Numbered from the stretch's first letter, positions 1 through 12,103 are shown. The stretch is 64,000 bases of DNA from Reticulascus tulasneorum (GCA_001557505.1 LSAX01000007.1:2170001-2234000); one strand, 5' to 3'. The notes: generated by a model from the letters alone, not told the origin. A program made the numbers and translations.

Positions 1-1863
1 GCGAAACCATTCGTCATGCTTCTCTTGGTCCGATAACCCTTCGGCGCTGTAGTATTCGCGGCTTGCCCTCTTCATCTCGTCCATCCAGCTGTCGTAGAAG
101 ACCTGGGTAAAATCTCGGGCGGGGTAGGTGCTTTGGTCGCAGTTCGCAATAAGAGTTCTCCACAAGACCTCGCTCGGAATTGTACTGCCAGGCGTCCAGG
201 GATACACTTGCGGGAGTCCGGCAGCTACTACCCCAGATCTGCTCAAAGAGAAGCTTTTCGACTCTACCACTTCCACCACAACGTCAACCAAGATACCGGT
301 CAAGATCAATGTTCGGCTATAGAGAGACGAATCTTGTGATGGGGCCCATTTCAAATCTTTTGATGCTAGCCACTTCGATTCTTTGAACGGCTTGAGGGTC
401 ATCATGGGAGTCTCCGATGAGCTGGCGCTCCAGTCAGGTACCCATGATGGTAGCTTACTTCTCAATCCGTCAGCCGCCTCTTGCTGTGGAATGAAATATG
501 TCCTCATCAACAGTTCCAAGTCGTGGCCTGAGAGTAGCGCATACCAAGCCGCCTCTAGATAAACCTGCTCGGTTGTTGAGCGGTAGTTCGGTACCAGTGG
601 CCGTCGAAACGGAGAAGCGGTATCAGAGTCGTGTGTATCTCTTTTCACAAGATCGAGAATTGCGTAAATCTTGTCTCGCGGATCACTTGACTCGCACCTT
701 CGCGTAGCATCGAACATGTGCAGGATTGGGATGGATGGGATGATTTCTTTGGAGTCTGACCCGAGTCGAAAGCCGTACTTTGTCATGTCTCCTAATCTGG
801 ACCCGTCGCCGATGCGAAGCGATTGAAGTCTGATGATATTCTGGAAAGACATGCCGGATTTCCCTTCCTTCAAGGTGGTGAAGAGATTGCGGTCGGAGTC
901 TTCTCGCTCCGAAATTGTTATGATCGGCTCGAGATCTTCCAGAAACAGAGGTTCGTTGAGCTGAGGTCCTGTGAGTTCTGCCCAGGCCCAGATATCCATC
1001 GATTCTCCTAGTCCGCTTTCGTACAGGACGCTACCAGCCTTTTCGAGGACATGCCATGGGAACGTAAGCATTCCGCACTGCATCTGAATCACCGATGCGA
1101 ATGCGAGCTCCTGGATCACCCATACCCTCCGAAACCACGCCCGGTGGAAAAAGGCAAAGACTGACCACCAAACACTAGATGTCATGGGAGGAAGCCCGAG
1201 CGCCGTGGTAGCATTATCGTCAGTCATTGAACGAACGGTTCTGACCTGCAACTGGGTAGCTCCCTGCATCTTGAAGATGATCTGCAGAGCCGTTCGCGTA
1301 AATGCATCCTCCGGTCCGAGCCAAACGATAGCTTTCTGTGTCTGGCTATAGATTCGACCCATCATGCTAACTTGGGCCGCCTTCTCGCTCATGTCTTCTT
1401 GATTAATGCAGATTGCGTCAATCCACATCTCGGTTGGTGGGAGCAGACCCGCAGCCCGAGCCCTGGCAACCCTCTCATTGTCAGGGCCTCCCATCGCCAA
1501 GACCATAGTCTTCCAGGACTCGAGGAAGTCATAAAGGTTGCGGCCTACTGTCATAACCAACCCGTCACAGACAACTAGCTGATCTTCAGGCTCTTCTTCT
1601 GCACGTTCTGTCATTGTCTCAAAGACAGAAAATGGCCGGCCCCACGTGTAGGAAAGCGCGGTATACTCGGGAGTATCATTGAGATCAACGGTACGCATAG
1701 ACATCGTAATTGCCGGACCGTCATACCCATCAACGGGTGTCAATCGCACGAGACGAATCGAGGTTGGGGTCGGCAGAGGTTGATAAGAAAATCCGTAATC
1801 CTTGAGGCCGACCTCATCCTCGTCCCTCGGTGGTTTCTTAGTTGAGTCTTCGAGGGTGGCCAT
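1..1863 (-). CDS. HET-domain (heterokaryon incompatibility) protein, 3' end outside window
   Basis: The frame reads open and intronless from an ATG at 1863-1861 to the left edge, giving the first 621 residues. An in-frame stop lies a little upstream of this ATG, which fixes the start. The HET signature is clear: ALSYTWG (about residues 69-75), WIDAICINQ (146-154) and VWVIQELA (about 247-254). HET domains in fungi are linked to non-self recognition and can trigger cell death when allelic or partner variants meet. The region after residue 260 has no motif I recognise. The C-terminus is cut by the window, so a fused NACHT, ankyrin or other module cannot be excluded. No signal peptide is visible, so it is probably cytosolic. 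Its incompatibility role is inferred from the family only. Confidence 0.88.
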   Translation of the reverse strand, partial: MATLEDSTKKPPRDEDEVGLKDYGFSYQPLPTPTSIRLVRLTPVDGYDGPAITMSMRTVDLNDTPEYTALSYTWGRPFSVFETMTERAEEEPEDQLVVCDGLVMTVGRNLYDFLESWKTMVLAMGGPDNERVARARAAGLLPPTEMWIDAICINQEDMSEKAAQVSMMGRIYSQTQKAIVWLGPEDAFTRTALQIIFKMQGATQLQVRTVRSMTDDNATTALGLPPMTSSVWWSVFAFFHRAWFRRVWVIQELAFASVIQMQCGMLTFPWHVLEKAGSVLYESGLGESMDIWAWAELTGPQLNEPLFLEDLEPIITISEREDSDRNLFTTLKEGKSGMSFQNIIRLQSLRIGDGSRLGDMTKYGFRLGSDSKEIIPSIPILHMFDATRRCESSDPRDKIYAILDLVKRDTHDSDTASPFRRPLVPNYRSTTEQVYLEAAWYALLSGHDLELLMRTYFIPQQEAADGLRSKLPSWVPDWSASSSETPMMTLKPFKESKWLASKDLKWAPSQDSSLYSRTLILTGILVDVVVEVVESKSFSLSRSGVVAAGLPQVYPWTPGSTIPSEVLWRTLIANCDQSTYPARDFTQVFYDSWMDEMKRASREYYSAEGLSDQEKHDEWFR

Positions 1864-2530
1864 GATTTTTCCAGCCGGCTCCAGTTGCGATTGAAGTCCA
1901 AGTTTAGTCTGTTCCGTTTTGATTCTTTCAAATTACGTCGATAACATTTAGCACTTGGTTTGCGGCAGCAGTGCCAAATAAATAGGTACTCCATCTGGCG
2001 GCCTCAATTGCTGACATGCGCACGTCAGCCTCATCACTAATGGAGGCTTCCCTGCCTCGCGTAAATATGACCAAACACCGCCAAAATACATTTCTATGGC
2101 ACTGCCTCCTAGATATAGGAACGTCGAATGCATCTCGACTCATATGTCACGAGACTGGGTGTCCACTGCAGAATGGGGAGAATCTGCTCACATATATCCC
2201 CAAAATCCGATGTTCTCATAGCGATGTTTGGTAAGTGAAGTGGGGTAAAATTCCGAAATGGATCCAGCAGCCTATCGGCCCCAAAAACATTTTCCAGCAC
2301 GTTAGATTCGCATCTATTGTCGCTGCATTCTAGCAACTTCATGTATTTCACAGACTCGCGGACTTTCACTTATCAAAAATACATACGTCGTGTTGGTTCC
2401 ATATCGCCTTTACAATGTATAGAATTAGCTAGATGTTGGGTCGTCAGGTCATACCTGACTGGGTAGATTCGGTGTTTACGGTGGATTAAGTTATCTTTCT
2501 GTTTGTTAAAGCCACGCTAGATTTAGTGCG

Positions 2531-2621
2531 CTCCGGGCCTAAAATGATAGCTCTTATAGCGCTAACAGTGCCCCGGGCAACAACCCCACCCCTCCCTAGA
2601 TAAGGTATTCAATAGGTGGGG
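2531..2621. promoter_or_regulatory. Cluster of CreA-like (SYGGRG) hexamers upstream of cellobiohydrolase
   Basis: Four matches to the carbon-catabolite repressor consensus SYGGRG lie within about 90 bp: CTCCGG at 2531, CCCCGG at 2571, CCCCAC at 2584 (these three read on the minus strand) and GTGGGG at 2616. A further CTGGGG is at 3227-3232. CreA/Cre1 represses cellulase genes on glucose in many ascomycetes. The cluster is 1.0-1.1 kb upstream of the ATG. The motif is short and degenerate, so chance matches are likely for some of them. Confidence 0.35.
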
Positions 2622-3531
2622 CCGGACATGCTAACTAAGATCGGACCCGTCAATTGACGCCCGGGACGCTAATGGTGGATGTTTACTCGCCAATCGAACC
2701 GTCATTCAGATACTGGCCAACATCGGCCGAAGTTTACCAAAAGGCGACGGTTATACTTATTCAAACTTCAAGTACTTTACGGATTGCTGAGGTAACTACT
2801 AATCCAAAGAAGGCCTCGGCAGGAAATGGAGCGATAAGACGGGAACATGAATCTCTGGGGGTGGACATGACTTCATGGGCGTCTTCGACCACGTACAACC
2901 AAGCTGGTGGAAATGCAATATAATCTCGGCTTTTATGCTCCGTACAGTCGGGGTGAGCTTTGAATGGAAGGATTAGAATTGGTCGGTTCTCAGACTCTCG
3001 CATCAACTGACCATCCGATGGGCAAGAAAATGGGCGGAGGCACGATCACTGGGCCATGATTCGGTCTCTCCCCGCACAATACCAAGACACGACCCAAGAC
3101 ATTGGCGGCCTTGGTAACCCGGAATTGTCTACTCCAAAACTGCCTCCGTGCTAGAATGAGCAAAAGTTCGACTTCGCGAGCCAGGTCCGACTTGGCGATG
3201 CTACTCAAACCTCACAGGCCAGTCCACTGGGGAATAATCCGTGTCCGCTGTTGGCGACCTTGTGACTAGACACAGCAGCCTCTCCGTGTCTAATTTTCCG
3301 TGGTATGTGGCAGTGTAGCGCGATCGCGGCGTTACGAACGGACTTCTCTTTTGAATCGGAATGGTAGCCAAGAACTGCCCACAGCGCAAAGTCGTTTTCT
3401 CAGAAAACAGGGTGATGATTCTGAGCTGCTTCTACGAAGTCAGCTACGACTCACGGGATGGCGGGATGAGTTCCTCGGATGCCTTCTCTCCGTTCAAACT
3501 CGCAGAGAGTTAGAATCGGGAAACCATGAAG

Positions 3532-3538
3532 ATATATA
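3532..3538 (+). promoter_or_regulatory. TATA-like element of the cellobiohydrolase gene
   Basis: ATATATA lies about 110 bp before the ATG at 3649, a usual distance for strongly expressed secreted-enzyme genes in filamentous fungi. The stretch between it and the ATG is pyrimidine-rich. Confidence 0.45.
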
Positions 3539-3648
3539 GACTGGGCAATCCGCAACGAAAAGGAACTGACCTTATAGACCATCTCCTTCCACAAGCACTT
3601 CCCCGGCAGCACTCTATTACCCCTTGATACTTTTCACTCTTATCAATC

Positions 3649-5479
3649 ATGAAGGCTGTCATTGCCACCGGTCTTTCCTTGCTGGCTTCAGCTGTTGCTC
3701 AGCAGGTCGGTACTGAGGAGACCGAGACCCATCCAAAGCTCACCTGGCGCCGGTGCAGTGGGTCTAGTGGTGGCAACTGCCAGACAGTCAACGGAGAGGT
3801 TGTTATCGATGCCAACTGGCGGTGGACCCATGAAGTCGGCGGCTACGAAAACTGTTTCGATGGTAACGACTGGACTGGCCTCTGCAGTGGCGCAGACGAC
3901 TGCGCTAAGAACTGCGCAGTCGAGGGTGCTGACTACTCTGGCACCTACGGTATCACCACTAGTGCCGATGCGTTGTCTCTCCAGTTTGTCAAAGAGCATG
4001 AATATGGCTCTAATATTGGATCCCGAACATATCTCATGGAGAGCGCCACTAAGTACCAGATGTTTACTCTCATGAACAATGAGTTGGCCTTTGATGTCGA
4101 CTTATCCACTGTCGAGTGCGGAATGAATAGCGCCCTATATCTCGTTCCCATGAAACCAGATGGTGGCCTCTCCACGGAGCCTAATAATAAGGCTGGCGCT
4201 AAGTATGGTGTTGGGTACTGTGATGCTCAGTGTGCCCGCGATCTAAAATTCGTCAATGGCAAGGTTAGTTGACCCGCTTGATCCTTTGTACCTCTGAGCC
4301 CACTCCCAGTTCCTTTGATACTTATTCGTACTTGAGATATGGCTAACTCGGTAAACACGAAGGCCAATGTTGAAGGCTGGGAGCCATCCAGTACTGATGC
4401 TAGTTCCGGTGTTGGTAACATGGGATCCTGCTGTGCTGAAATTGATGTCTGGTATGTATCCAAGAGCCCCTACAGGAATGCAAGACTTATCAATCGTTTG
4501 TCTAATAAATTGTTCGTGTAGGGAGTCGAACGCTCATTCGTATGCCTTTACTCCGCACGCTTGTTCTCAGAACGAGTACCACGTTTGCGAGGGCACCGAT
4601 TGCGGTGGCACATACTCTGACGACCGCTTCGCTGGCAACTGCGACGCCAACGGGTGCGACTACAACCCCTTCCGTGTCGGTAACCAGGAGTTTTACGGCA
4701 AGGGCAAGACCATTGACACCACCAAGAAGTTTACGTATGTGCCTGGACCTTTCTTGCATAGGCATTGTCTATTTTGAGTATCTTTGCTAATTTTGATATG
4801 TAGGGTTATTACTCGGTTCCGTGAAAACGAGGCTTACCAGGTCTTCATTCAGAACGGCCGTGTCTTCGAGGTCCCAGGTCCCAAAATTGAGGGCCTCACC
4901 CAATTTGACTCTAAGATCACCCCCGAGTACTGCGAAGCCTACCCCAAAGTTTTCCAGGATCGGGATCGCCATGCTGAAATCGGCGGGCACACGCAGCTTA
5001 ATGCAGCGTTCCGCACGCCCATGGTTCTCGTTCTGTCCATTTGGGCTGATGTAAGTTTCATTGTCTTCCTTTCCGGGGTGGCCTGGAGCTGACACACCTC
5101 CTAGCACTACGCCAATATGCTCTGGCTCGATTCTCTCTATCCTCCAGAGAAGGAGGGAATTCCCGGCGCTCTTCGTGGACGCTGCCCCCAGACTGGACGC
5201 ACGCCTGCCGACGTCATCGCCAAGCACCCCAACTCCAAGGTTATTTGGTCCAACATTCGCTTTGGCCCGATCGGCTCTACCTACAATACTAGCGGCGGTA
5301 CTGTCCCTATCCCATCTGCCAGCAGTTCTCCCAGCACGCCTTCTCCCACATCCCCGCCCACCGGCGGTACTGTCCCGCGTTACGGCCAATGTGGCGGTCA
5401 AAACTACTCTGGCCCAACGCAGTGCGTGGCCGGCAGTACTTGCCAACGCCAGAATCAATGGTACTCTCAGTGCTTGTAG
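3649..5479 (+). CDS. Cellobiohydrolase I, GH7 with C-terminal CBM1
   Basis: Secreted exo-cellulase releasing cellobiose from crystalline cellulose. Five exons join in phase: 3649-4263, 4363-4451, 4522-4734, 4804-5050, 5105-5479 (512 residues, usual size for the two-domain form). Residues 1-18 form a signal peptide. The GH7 domain carries the intact catalytic motif EIDVWE, with nucleophile E231, assisting D233 and acid/base E236. A Ser/Thr/Pro-rich linker (about 445-478) leads to a CBM1 (481-512) starting YGQCGG and ending in the aromatic pair W507-Y508 used for cellulose binding. The second intron splits the Trp codon of the catalytic motif. Introns show GTATGT/GTAAGT donors and a CTAAC branch point. 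The product is essentially certain; the orthologue symbol (cbhA/cbhB/cbh1) cannot be fixed from sequence alone. Confidence 0.96.
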
Positions 5480-7251
5480 AGGAAGCACCAGAGCAGGTGG
5501 AAGCATTGGATTAAAACACATCGCAGCATAGAGTCATCACTGGTCATGTCTCCGGGCTGGACAATTGGATCGGTGCATAGACCTAGTTCGAGTGCATGGG
5601 AAAAGGTTTCTTTACTCTGTCTTCGAGTACATACATATAAGCATTTCTACAATTACCTTGCATCCGTACTCCCAGTGTACATAGTCAATACTGTATGACA
5701 GCCGATCGCTGCAGTTGTTGTGGATTACATAGCGAATGTATTATTGTAATTGAGTCCAATATGCGGAAGTTTCCCAGCTAGTATTTCTCCCCATTCTCTT
5801 CTTAATCAGAAAAGTCACTGAAATATACGAGTTCATTTTTCGTAGCTATCGGGTTACATTCTGGCGCGGCGCCGTAAGGTTCGGGAATCCATCTTCAAGA
5901 CCACCGCAATCCGCGCTCTTTCTCCTAGAGCTTCTGTCTGGCCATTATAAAGCTCCGTGCCGAATGACTAACCCTATCATGCCTTTCCAGATGCGGCTCA
6001 GTGCCGCCTGTTTTGGCTCCGTATTCGTTCCACCTTCCCTTCCTACCATACCGCGTAAGCACGTGCCGTAGGGCCATTGGATGCCATAATGTCCGGTTGC
6101 GACATCGCATGGTTTCAACTTGCAATCGCTTAGCAGTACAGTGATTTCTCTTGTAACTGTGGTACCGTTGCATTTGCCAAATACATGCGCCGTAGCAATG
6201 CTTAGTTTCTCTGTGCCTCAATCACCCAATAAGGCAACTCAGTATTCCTGGCAGTCGTTTGTCAACCAAATCCTAGCTCAGATGTACCAAATATCCCTGT
6301 TCTTATCTCAAGCGCAATTCCGACTTCAGATATTACTTTGGACTTCATAGCAAGAAATGTGGTGAGCAAGAACTTGAACACATTTTAAATCCTGAGCCGG
6401 AGGTTTGTGATTTTTTGGCATCAGAAGTTAAAATAATGTTGAACAATACCATATCACGCAAGAACTGATCTTCTTTTCGGGATCGCATGGAATGAAATAT
6501 ATTGCTGCCGATGGTTAGCTTGCTACTTCTGTCAAGCCGAGCCATCTGCCAAAAGCGACGATTACCCTCTACGTACTGACAGAAGAAGCGATATTTTTAA
6601 CATTGATGCGCTGGTTGTTTGAAGCGTTTCGATGGAGGCCGCTGATAACGTCAATACCGGCACCCTAGCTCGTAGCCCTTGCCCCCTGCAGTTCATCCTA
6701 GCTGGTTTTGTAAGGCGTGGTAGATCTCCGCGTGCTGTCTATGATGTACTTACACTCTGACTTCCGTGCTTTATTGACAATAGAGTTGGGCCTCACGTCA
6801 CTCGCTACCGAACTACAGAATGACATCCTCCACTAACTTATGCAACAATTACGCTTCTTAAGCCCCTTATGGTTGTCTTAACAGACGTGCTTGAAACTTA
6901 AACGGCAGGAGATGAGGATGTGAGCCAGTTCTGGCCAGATTAATGAGGGGAAAGTTTATCCCAGGGGTACCAACTGCCTTTCATGGCGCTATTGGCGGCC
7001 TGACGTTCCCTTATTCACTGATTTACGAGCAGAATTGCGTAGCTTTCCAAAGACTTGCCCAATTGGGCGGTCTCGCCCACTGATGTGGCAGTCCAGACTC
7101 ATGTCGTCGAACATTGGAGTTATTGCGCCAGGCCTGCCTTCAATGGCCATGATCCAGGGCGCATATAAAGGAAATATGCCCAGGTTACGATTGGGATATT
7201 ACCACCTAACAGCTACAGAGGTGGGCTGAAAATTGTCCATATACCGCCAAT
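5480..7251. other. Intergenic region between cellobiohydrolase and subtilase
   Basis: About 1.8 kb with only short, mutually overlapping frames. No domain, repeat or RNA gene recognised. It contains the cellobiohydrolase 3' region and the subtilase promoter. Confidence 0.6.
7164..7170 (+). promoter_or_regulatory. TATA box of the subtilase gene
   Basis: TATAAAG lies 82-88 bp upstream of the ATG at 7252, a good position for a fungal core promoter. Confidence 0.5.
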
Positions 7252-10200
7252 ATGCACTTGGCGAATGTCCTTGCTAGTTTGTCTCTGGCAGGTACTAGCT
7301 TCGCGCTGGGCCGCCGGGCAGAGGCAAGCACAAATGATGGCATCATCACTGAAACAAAAAAATTCATAGTTGAGTTTGCAAAGGTAAATGTGATGATACC
7401 GCAAGCGGAAACGAAGCTCTAACGCTTCTGAAAGGGGTCCGATTACCAGGCTCTCACGGATGAGATCGGCGCACGAGAGGGAACGACCGTGCTGAAAGTG
7501 TTTGACAACAATCTCTTCACGGGTGTGGCCGTCGAGGCTCTCGGAGACAATATTGACACCCTGAAAGAGATTGGTAGTGTCAGCAAAGTCTGGCATAACA
7601 AGATCGTTCAACTTTCCCCTACGTTCGGGTTTCAGGGGTTCAGCGATGATGCCACAGCCAGAAAGTATAGTGTCCACCGCATGACAGGTGTGGATAAGCT
7701 CCAAGCCTCTGGCGTCCTCGGCAAAGGTGTGATTGTTGGGATTGTGGACACCGGCACCAGTTATACGCACACTGCCGTAAGTCAGCCTCGAAGTGCCTCC
7801 ACTCCTTACCTCCTGACTTTGTTGATAGCTTGGTGGTGGATTTGGTCCTGGCTACAAAGTCGCTAAAGGATATGACTATATCGGAGATTCCTGTATGTTT
7901 CAGTCTTTGATTCTGGGAATAAACCTGACAAGGCACCCAAAGATTGGCCCCAGGCAGGTTGGGAAAAGAAACCCGACAACGATCCCACTGATAGTCTCGG
8001 CCATGGAACTCATGTCGCTGGCATTCTCGGCGGCAATTCCCCAAAGTCAGAAACGCTCCCCGAACGAAGTTTGCTTTAGCTTACGTGCTGTGCTGCAGTT
8101 TTAAAGGCGTTGCTCCTGAAGCTACAATTTATTCATACAAGGTCTTTGGAAACGTCGTGTGTATCATCCGAAGTATCCTTTCCCATTCTTAGATCAGCTA
8201 ATTATTTGACCAGGATGCAACAGATGATGTTACATTGATCGAGGCATTTTTACAAGCTCAAGCCGACGGTGTGAGTAGCCCACACTTAGAATAAAACCGT
8301 GTGATTCTCCATGAGGGCGAAGAAAAAGCTGATGATGAACAGGTTGATATTATCACTTCCAGTATTGGAGGATATGGTGGCTGGTCTGATAATGCGTGGG
8401 CAGCGGTCGCCTCACGTATCGCGGAGACGGGCATCGTGGTCACAATTGCTGCAGGCAACTGGGGCTCTGAGGGGGTATTCTTTCCCAATGGTGGTTCCTC
8501 GGGTGACAACGTTATTGCTGTTGCCTCAGTCGAAGGAGACACACTCGTTGCTGCTCCGTTTGAAGCTGTCTTCACACTAGATGGGCAGGCCAACAACACC
8601 ATTGTTGGGTATCAACCAGGTTGGAAATTCTTCCCCAAAGAGATAAGCGGCTGGCCGATTTACCCACTTTCCTTGGATATATCGGATGCTTCGATCGGAT
8701 GCAGCCCCTTACCTGAGGACACCCAGGATCTCTCCAATCTTTTAGTGCTCATTCCTAAAGGCGGCGGATGTGAGTTGGCCGACAAACAGATAAACCTCGC
8801 GGCTCACGGTGGATACTATGTCATGTTCTATAACGACGAAGAGCCCCTCAGACCTCCAACCACTACCTATCATGATTATTACTACGGCCTAGCAGAACGT
8901 AAAATTGGCATTGCAATCATTGAAACCATCAAGGCAGGCGGGAGTGTTACAGCTAACTTTTCGCTCGATCCACATCAAGCTTTTGTTGGCGCTGATAATG
9001 AGTTTGGTGGTTTGATAAATGGTTTCACAGCCCTAGGAGGCACATACGATCTCAAAATCAAGCCTGATATTGCTGCACCGGGCGGTGGCATCTTCAGTAC
9101 TTACCCTGGCAACCGATTTGTCGTTATGGGCGGCACGTCGATGGCAACGCCTTACGTTGCTGGCGTCGCGGCGTTATACATCGGAAAGTACGGTGGTAAG
9201 TCAGTCCACGGTCCTAATTTCGCCAAGTCTCTTTCAGCACGAATTTCCGCTGGAGGCAATTCGATCAAATGGAGCGACGGCCAAAACATCAAAGACTATG
9301 GGGTTTGGGCCCCAGTGTGGCAAATCGGCACGGGATTGGTTAATGCAACCAAAGTCCTGGAGTATACGACCTCCATCTCGTGGGAGAAGTTTACTCTGAA
9401 CGACACTCGTCACCATAGCCGATATCATAGCGTTGACATCACCAATAACAGTCCTAAAGCGGTTACGTACACGTTCTCCATTGAGGCTGCCGGAGGCTAT
9501 GAGGCACTAGACGATAGTCCCCTGCCGATTATCAAACCCGGACCTGGAAACGCTGTGCTTCTTCCAGAGACATTTAGCCTTCCGAAGGTCAAGTACCCGT
9601 CAGGGACCTTTACCGTCAAGCCCGGCCAGACAAAGAAGGCTGAGTATGTTTCCTGCGGGTCTTACAACATCTTTCTCACAACTAACTATATGTGTTAGGT
9701 TCATCATCGAATACCCTGAGGGACTCAACTCGGCCAAGCTACCAATATACAGCGGCAAGGTTCTAATCTCCAGTAGTGTTGGAGAGGTATTGGCTGTTCC
9801 GTACCTTGGTGTTGGTGGAGATATCAAGGCAACTTTCAACGAGTTATTCGAAGATGGCTTCCCATTGGGATTCTCGGGCTTGTCTCGGACGAGCTTCGCA
9901 GAGAAACCTGGGTTCGTGGCTTTCCCATCGCATTAATCGCTATCATAACTAACCTCAACAGGTTTACCTTCAACCACACGCTCGAAGGCCAAGACTATCC
10001 TAGAATACAATACAGACTGCGATGGGGCTCTGAACAAATTCGATGGGACATATTCGGAGCCGATTGGAAGGAGAGGAATTGGAAGTATCCCCCTGTTCTC
10101 GGTGAGAACGGCTACGTTGGCTCGGCGACAACTTTCTCTGCAGCCAATCAAAACAGCTTCGATCCGGGCTCTCAAAACGACAATGATCTCATATCATTCC

Positions 10201-10463
10201 CTATCGTTGATGTTTTCCGCGCATCTAAAAGTCAAGCTACCCCCGAGTACTGGTGGTTGACCGGAAAGTTGGCTGATGGTACGACAATCAAGCCAGGGAA
10301 ATATACGTAAGTCCAAACACAGACAGCAACGGGACTTTGATAGTAACTTTATTAACGTACCGTCTACTATAGGATACGTTTCGCTGCTCTTAAGCCATTT
10401 GGATCCCCCGAGCGTAGTGACAACTGGGACGTTTACTTGAGTAAGATCGAGGTTCTTGGCTAG
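7252..10463 (+). CDS. Secreted subtilisin-like serine protease (S8, minor extracellular protease type)
   Basis: Endoprotease, secreted. Ten exons join in phase: 7252-7383, 7450-7776, 7829-7892, 7943-8045, 8099-8156, 8214-8270, 8343-9643, 9699-9911, 9962-10306, 10373-10463 (896 residues). A signal peptide covers about residues 1-19 and an inhibitor-like propeptide follows. The catalytic triad is complete: D144 in GIVDTGTSY, H195 in GHGTHVAG and S513 in GGTSMATP; the oxyanion Asn lies in AAGNWG. A long insert between His and Ser fits a PA domain. The C-terminal 350 residues look like the Fn3-type beta domain of Vpr/C5a-peptidase-like subtilases. Exons 4-6 are short and their edges were chosen to keep the GHGTHVAG and GVAPEA blocks in frame, so a few junctions may be off by some bases. 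Confidence 0.92.
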
Positions 10464-10967
10464 TTTACCCAATCACTTCAGCACCATAAGTCTGTCAGGC
10501 CCCCAATCGGGATACACTACAGCATATAAGTGCTTCTCTTCTCCATATATCTCTTGATAGAGTTGGGGTTAGCAACTATGATGCTAGGTGGAAAAGCGCT
10601 GGAGTATGACAGCTGTGGTGAAGAAGTACGTTATACAATTATGTACATGCTTCTGCATAAGGCTGGGCGTCTCATTTAACCAGCTAATTACCATGGCTGC
10701 AGCCACATTGCGTACCTAGATCAAGTGAGACAGTGCATTTGCTAGCAAGCTCTTGAGGATGCCAAGCCGAAGTTAAACCAGGCTAACATATGGGAGATGC
10801 GTGGGCTAACAGGATATGCGTTTGAAGTGGCGAATATGCAAACATGCGACTGTCGCCAATCGATTTGACTATCTTCCAATCTCTCCCCCTCTCACTATAT
10901 GTAATTGCACTCGTAGCCTAACAGTGTGCCACCATGCCATCGTCCCAATTTATCCTTATCTTAATTT
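10464..10967. other. Short intergenic region, convergent 3' ends
   Basis: Lies between the 3' ends of the subtilase (+) and the CVNH-like gene (-). No gene or repeat recognised; presumably terminator and polyadenylation sequence for both. Confidence 0.6.
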
Positions 10968-11706
10968 CTAATTCGAACGAAACACGCCTTCATATTCGCT
11001 CAGCGGTACCGGATTTTTGGGCTTATCGTAATACTGATAGATGTATCCAGTAACCGATCCACATCGCAACATGCCGTCCCTGTTAGCCCTCGGGGCAAGC
11101 TCGTCACGACCTGCATGGGACACTCAGGTTAGCAGCCGATCATGGCCCGTTACGAAAGGGATTCCTTAATCAACTCACCACCATATAAGTTCCCAATTTT
11201 CAACTTTGTTGGCTTTAGAATCGGCATGGTACCGTTGTGGGCATTGCAGTTGCACTGAAGGACGTGACCCAAATTGCTGTCAGATCCGAGAGTCCGCATA
11301 TGGCAATCGTAGCAAGAGCCCGAATACTGACCACTGTCATCTGTTAGCGTCTAGTTCAGTTCATTTCAAGAGGGGAGCTTCAAGTATATACTCACTGAGT
11401 TCTCCATTGGAGGGTACCATTATTGTTCACGGCGCACATATCCATCGCCAGCCCTGCTTCGTAAGATCTGGGAGGGTAGTAATACTCCTTTGCTATGCGA
11501 ACCGGCTCTGTGCAATGCGCTTTAAGAAGGTTCCCCTGTGGAAGAAACTCGGTGATCTCGCATTTGCCATCGATCACATGCTCATTCGGGCGTTTTCGAA
11601 GTGCCGCCCAGTCAACATGCATCGCGGTTCTCGATCTAGGTTCCTTGATTACTCCAGCTGCAATAGGAACCGCGGCTAAGAAGAAGAGGAACCCTCGGGC
11701 AAGCAT
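10968..11706 (-). CDS. Secreted cyanovirin-N homologue (CVNH)-like lectin protein
   Basis: Three exons on the minus strand, 11396-11706, 11179-11333 and 10968-11110, join in phase to 202 residues. The start at 11706 gives a clean signal peptide (hydrophobic core, AAG before about residue 18). After about residue 45 two imperfect repeats follow. The first has CEITEFLPQGNLLKAHC and then LAMDMCAVNNNGTLQW; the second has GQYSGSCYDC and later an HNG-x-M block. This is the CVNH pattern (short Cys-bounded strand, L-A-C, then L-D-L-N...I-N-G-x-L-x-W), a fungal carbohydrate-binding fold. The tail after residue 155 (about 47 residues) is extra to the usual 110-residue CVNH unit. Role is inferred: glycan binding outside the cell. 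A Cys-rich effector of another family is the main alternative. Confidence 0.6.
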
Positions 11707-12103
11707 CGTAAAGATTGGAGTTTCTGTCGGAATTGCAGATAGATTCGGACGCTGGACTTTCCAGTGATGGTTTTTTGATGGGGTCGAATAGCAGAGAACG
11801 AAGAGCATGCCGCCAATATATTGCACAGACCAGACTATCGGAGATAGGTTTGCAGGATCATAACTTACGCACTTTAGGTTATTGACATGACCGAGGAACA
11901 TCAAATTCTTGAGGATTGTCAAGTATAACCACAATTTGGAAACATCGTACGAGGTTGCTTTCTGATCCTCCCTCTGCGACAGATTGCCTCAAATATTTAA
12001 TCGCTCCACTCATGCCGAGTTTCCATGTATTGTGGCTTCCTTGATAACAAGCCATACAATCCCCAAAGACTTGTGTTATTACTATGATTCTGTGGACAGA
12101 CAC
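11707..12103. other. Intergenic region upstream of the CVNH-like gene
   Basis: A continuation of the CVNH reading frame runs upstream of its start, but the encoded sequence lacks a better signal peptide, so it is treated as 5' untranslated DNA. Nothing else recognised. Confidence 0.5.

Larger units (their letters stand above)
1864..3648. other. Intergenic region between HET gene and cellobiohydrolase
   Basis: No convincing gene is seen. Open frames are short and overlap on both strands. The right part must hold the cellobiohydrolase promoter (a TATA-like element and CreA-like hexamers are listed separately). The left part would hold the HET promoter. Confidence 0.6.

Noticed and set aside
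5061..5531. Long plus and minus frames overlapping the cellobiohydrolase 3' exon (also 4787-5521 on the minus strand)
   Set aside because: They are shadows of the GC-rich coding exon; the GH7/CBM1 frame explains the sequence fully.
7893..7903. An 11-nt intron in the subtilase gene that would also restore frame
   Set aside because: Too short to be spliced; a 50-nt intron (7893-7942) with a CTGAC branch site gives the same frame.
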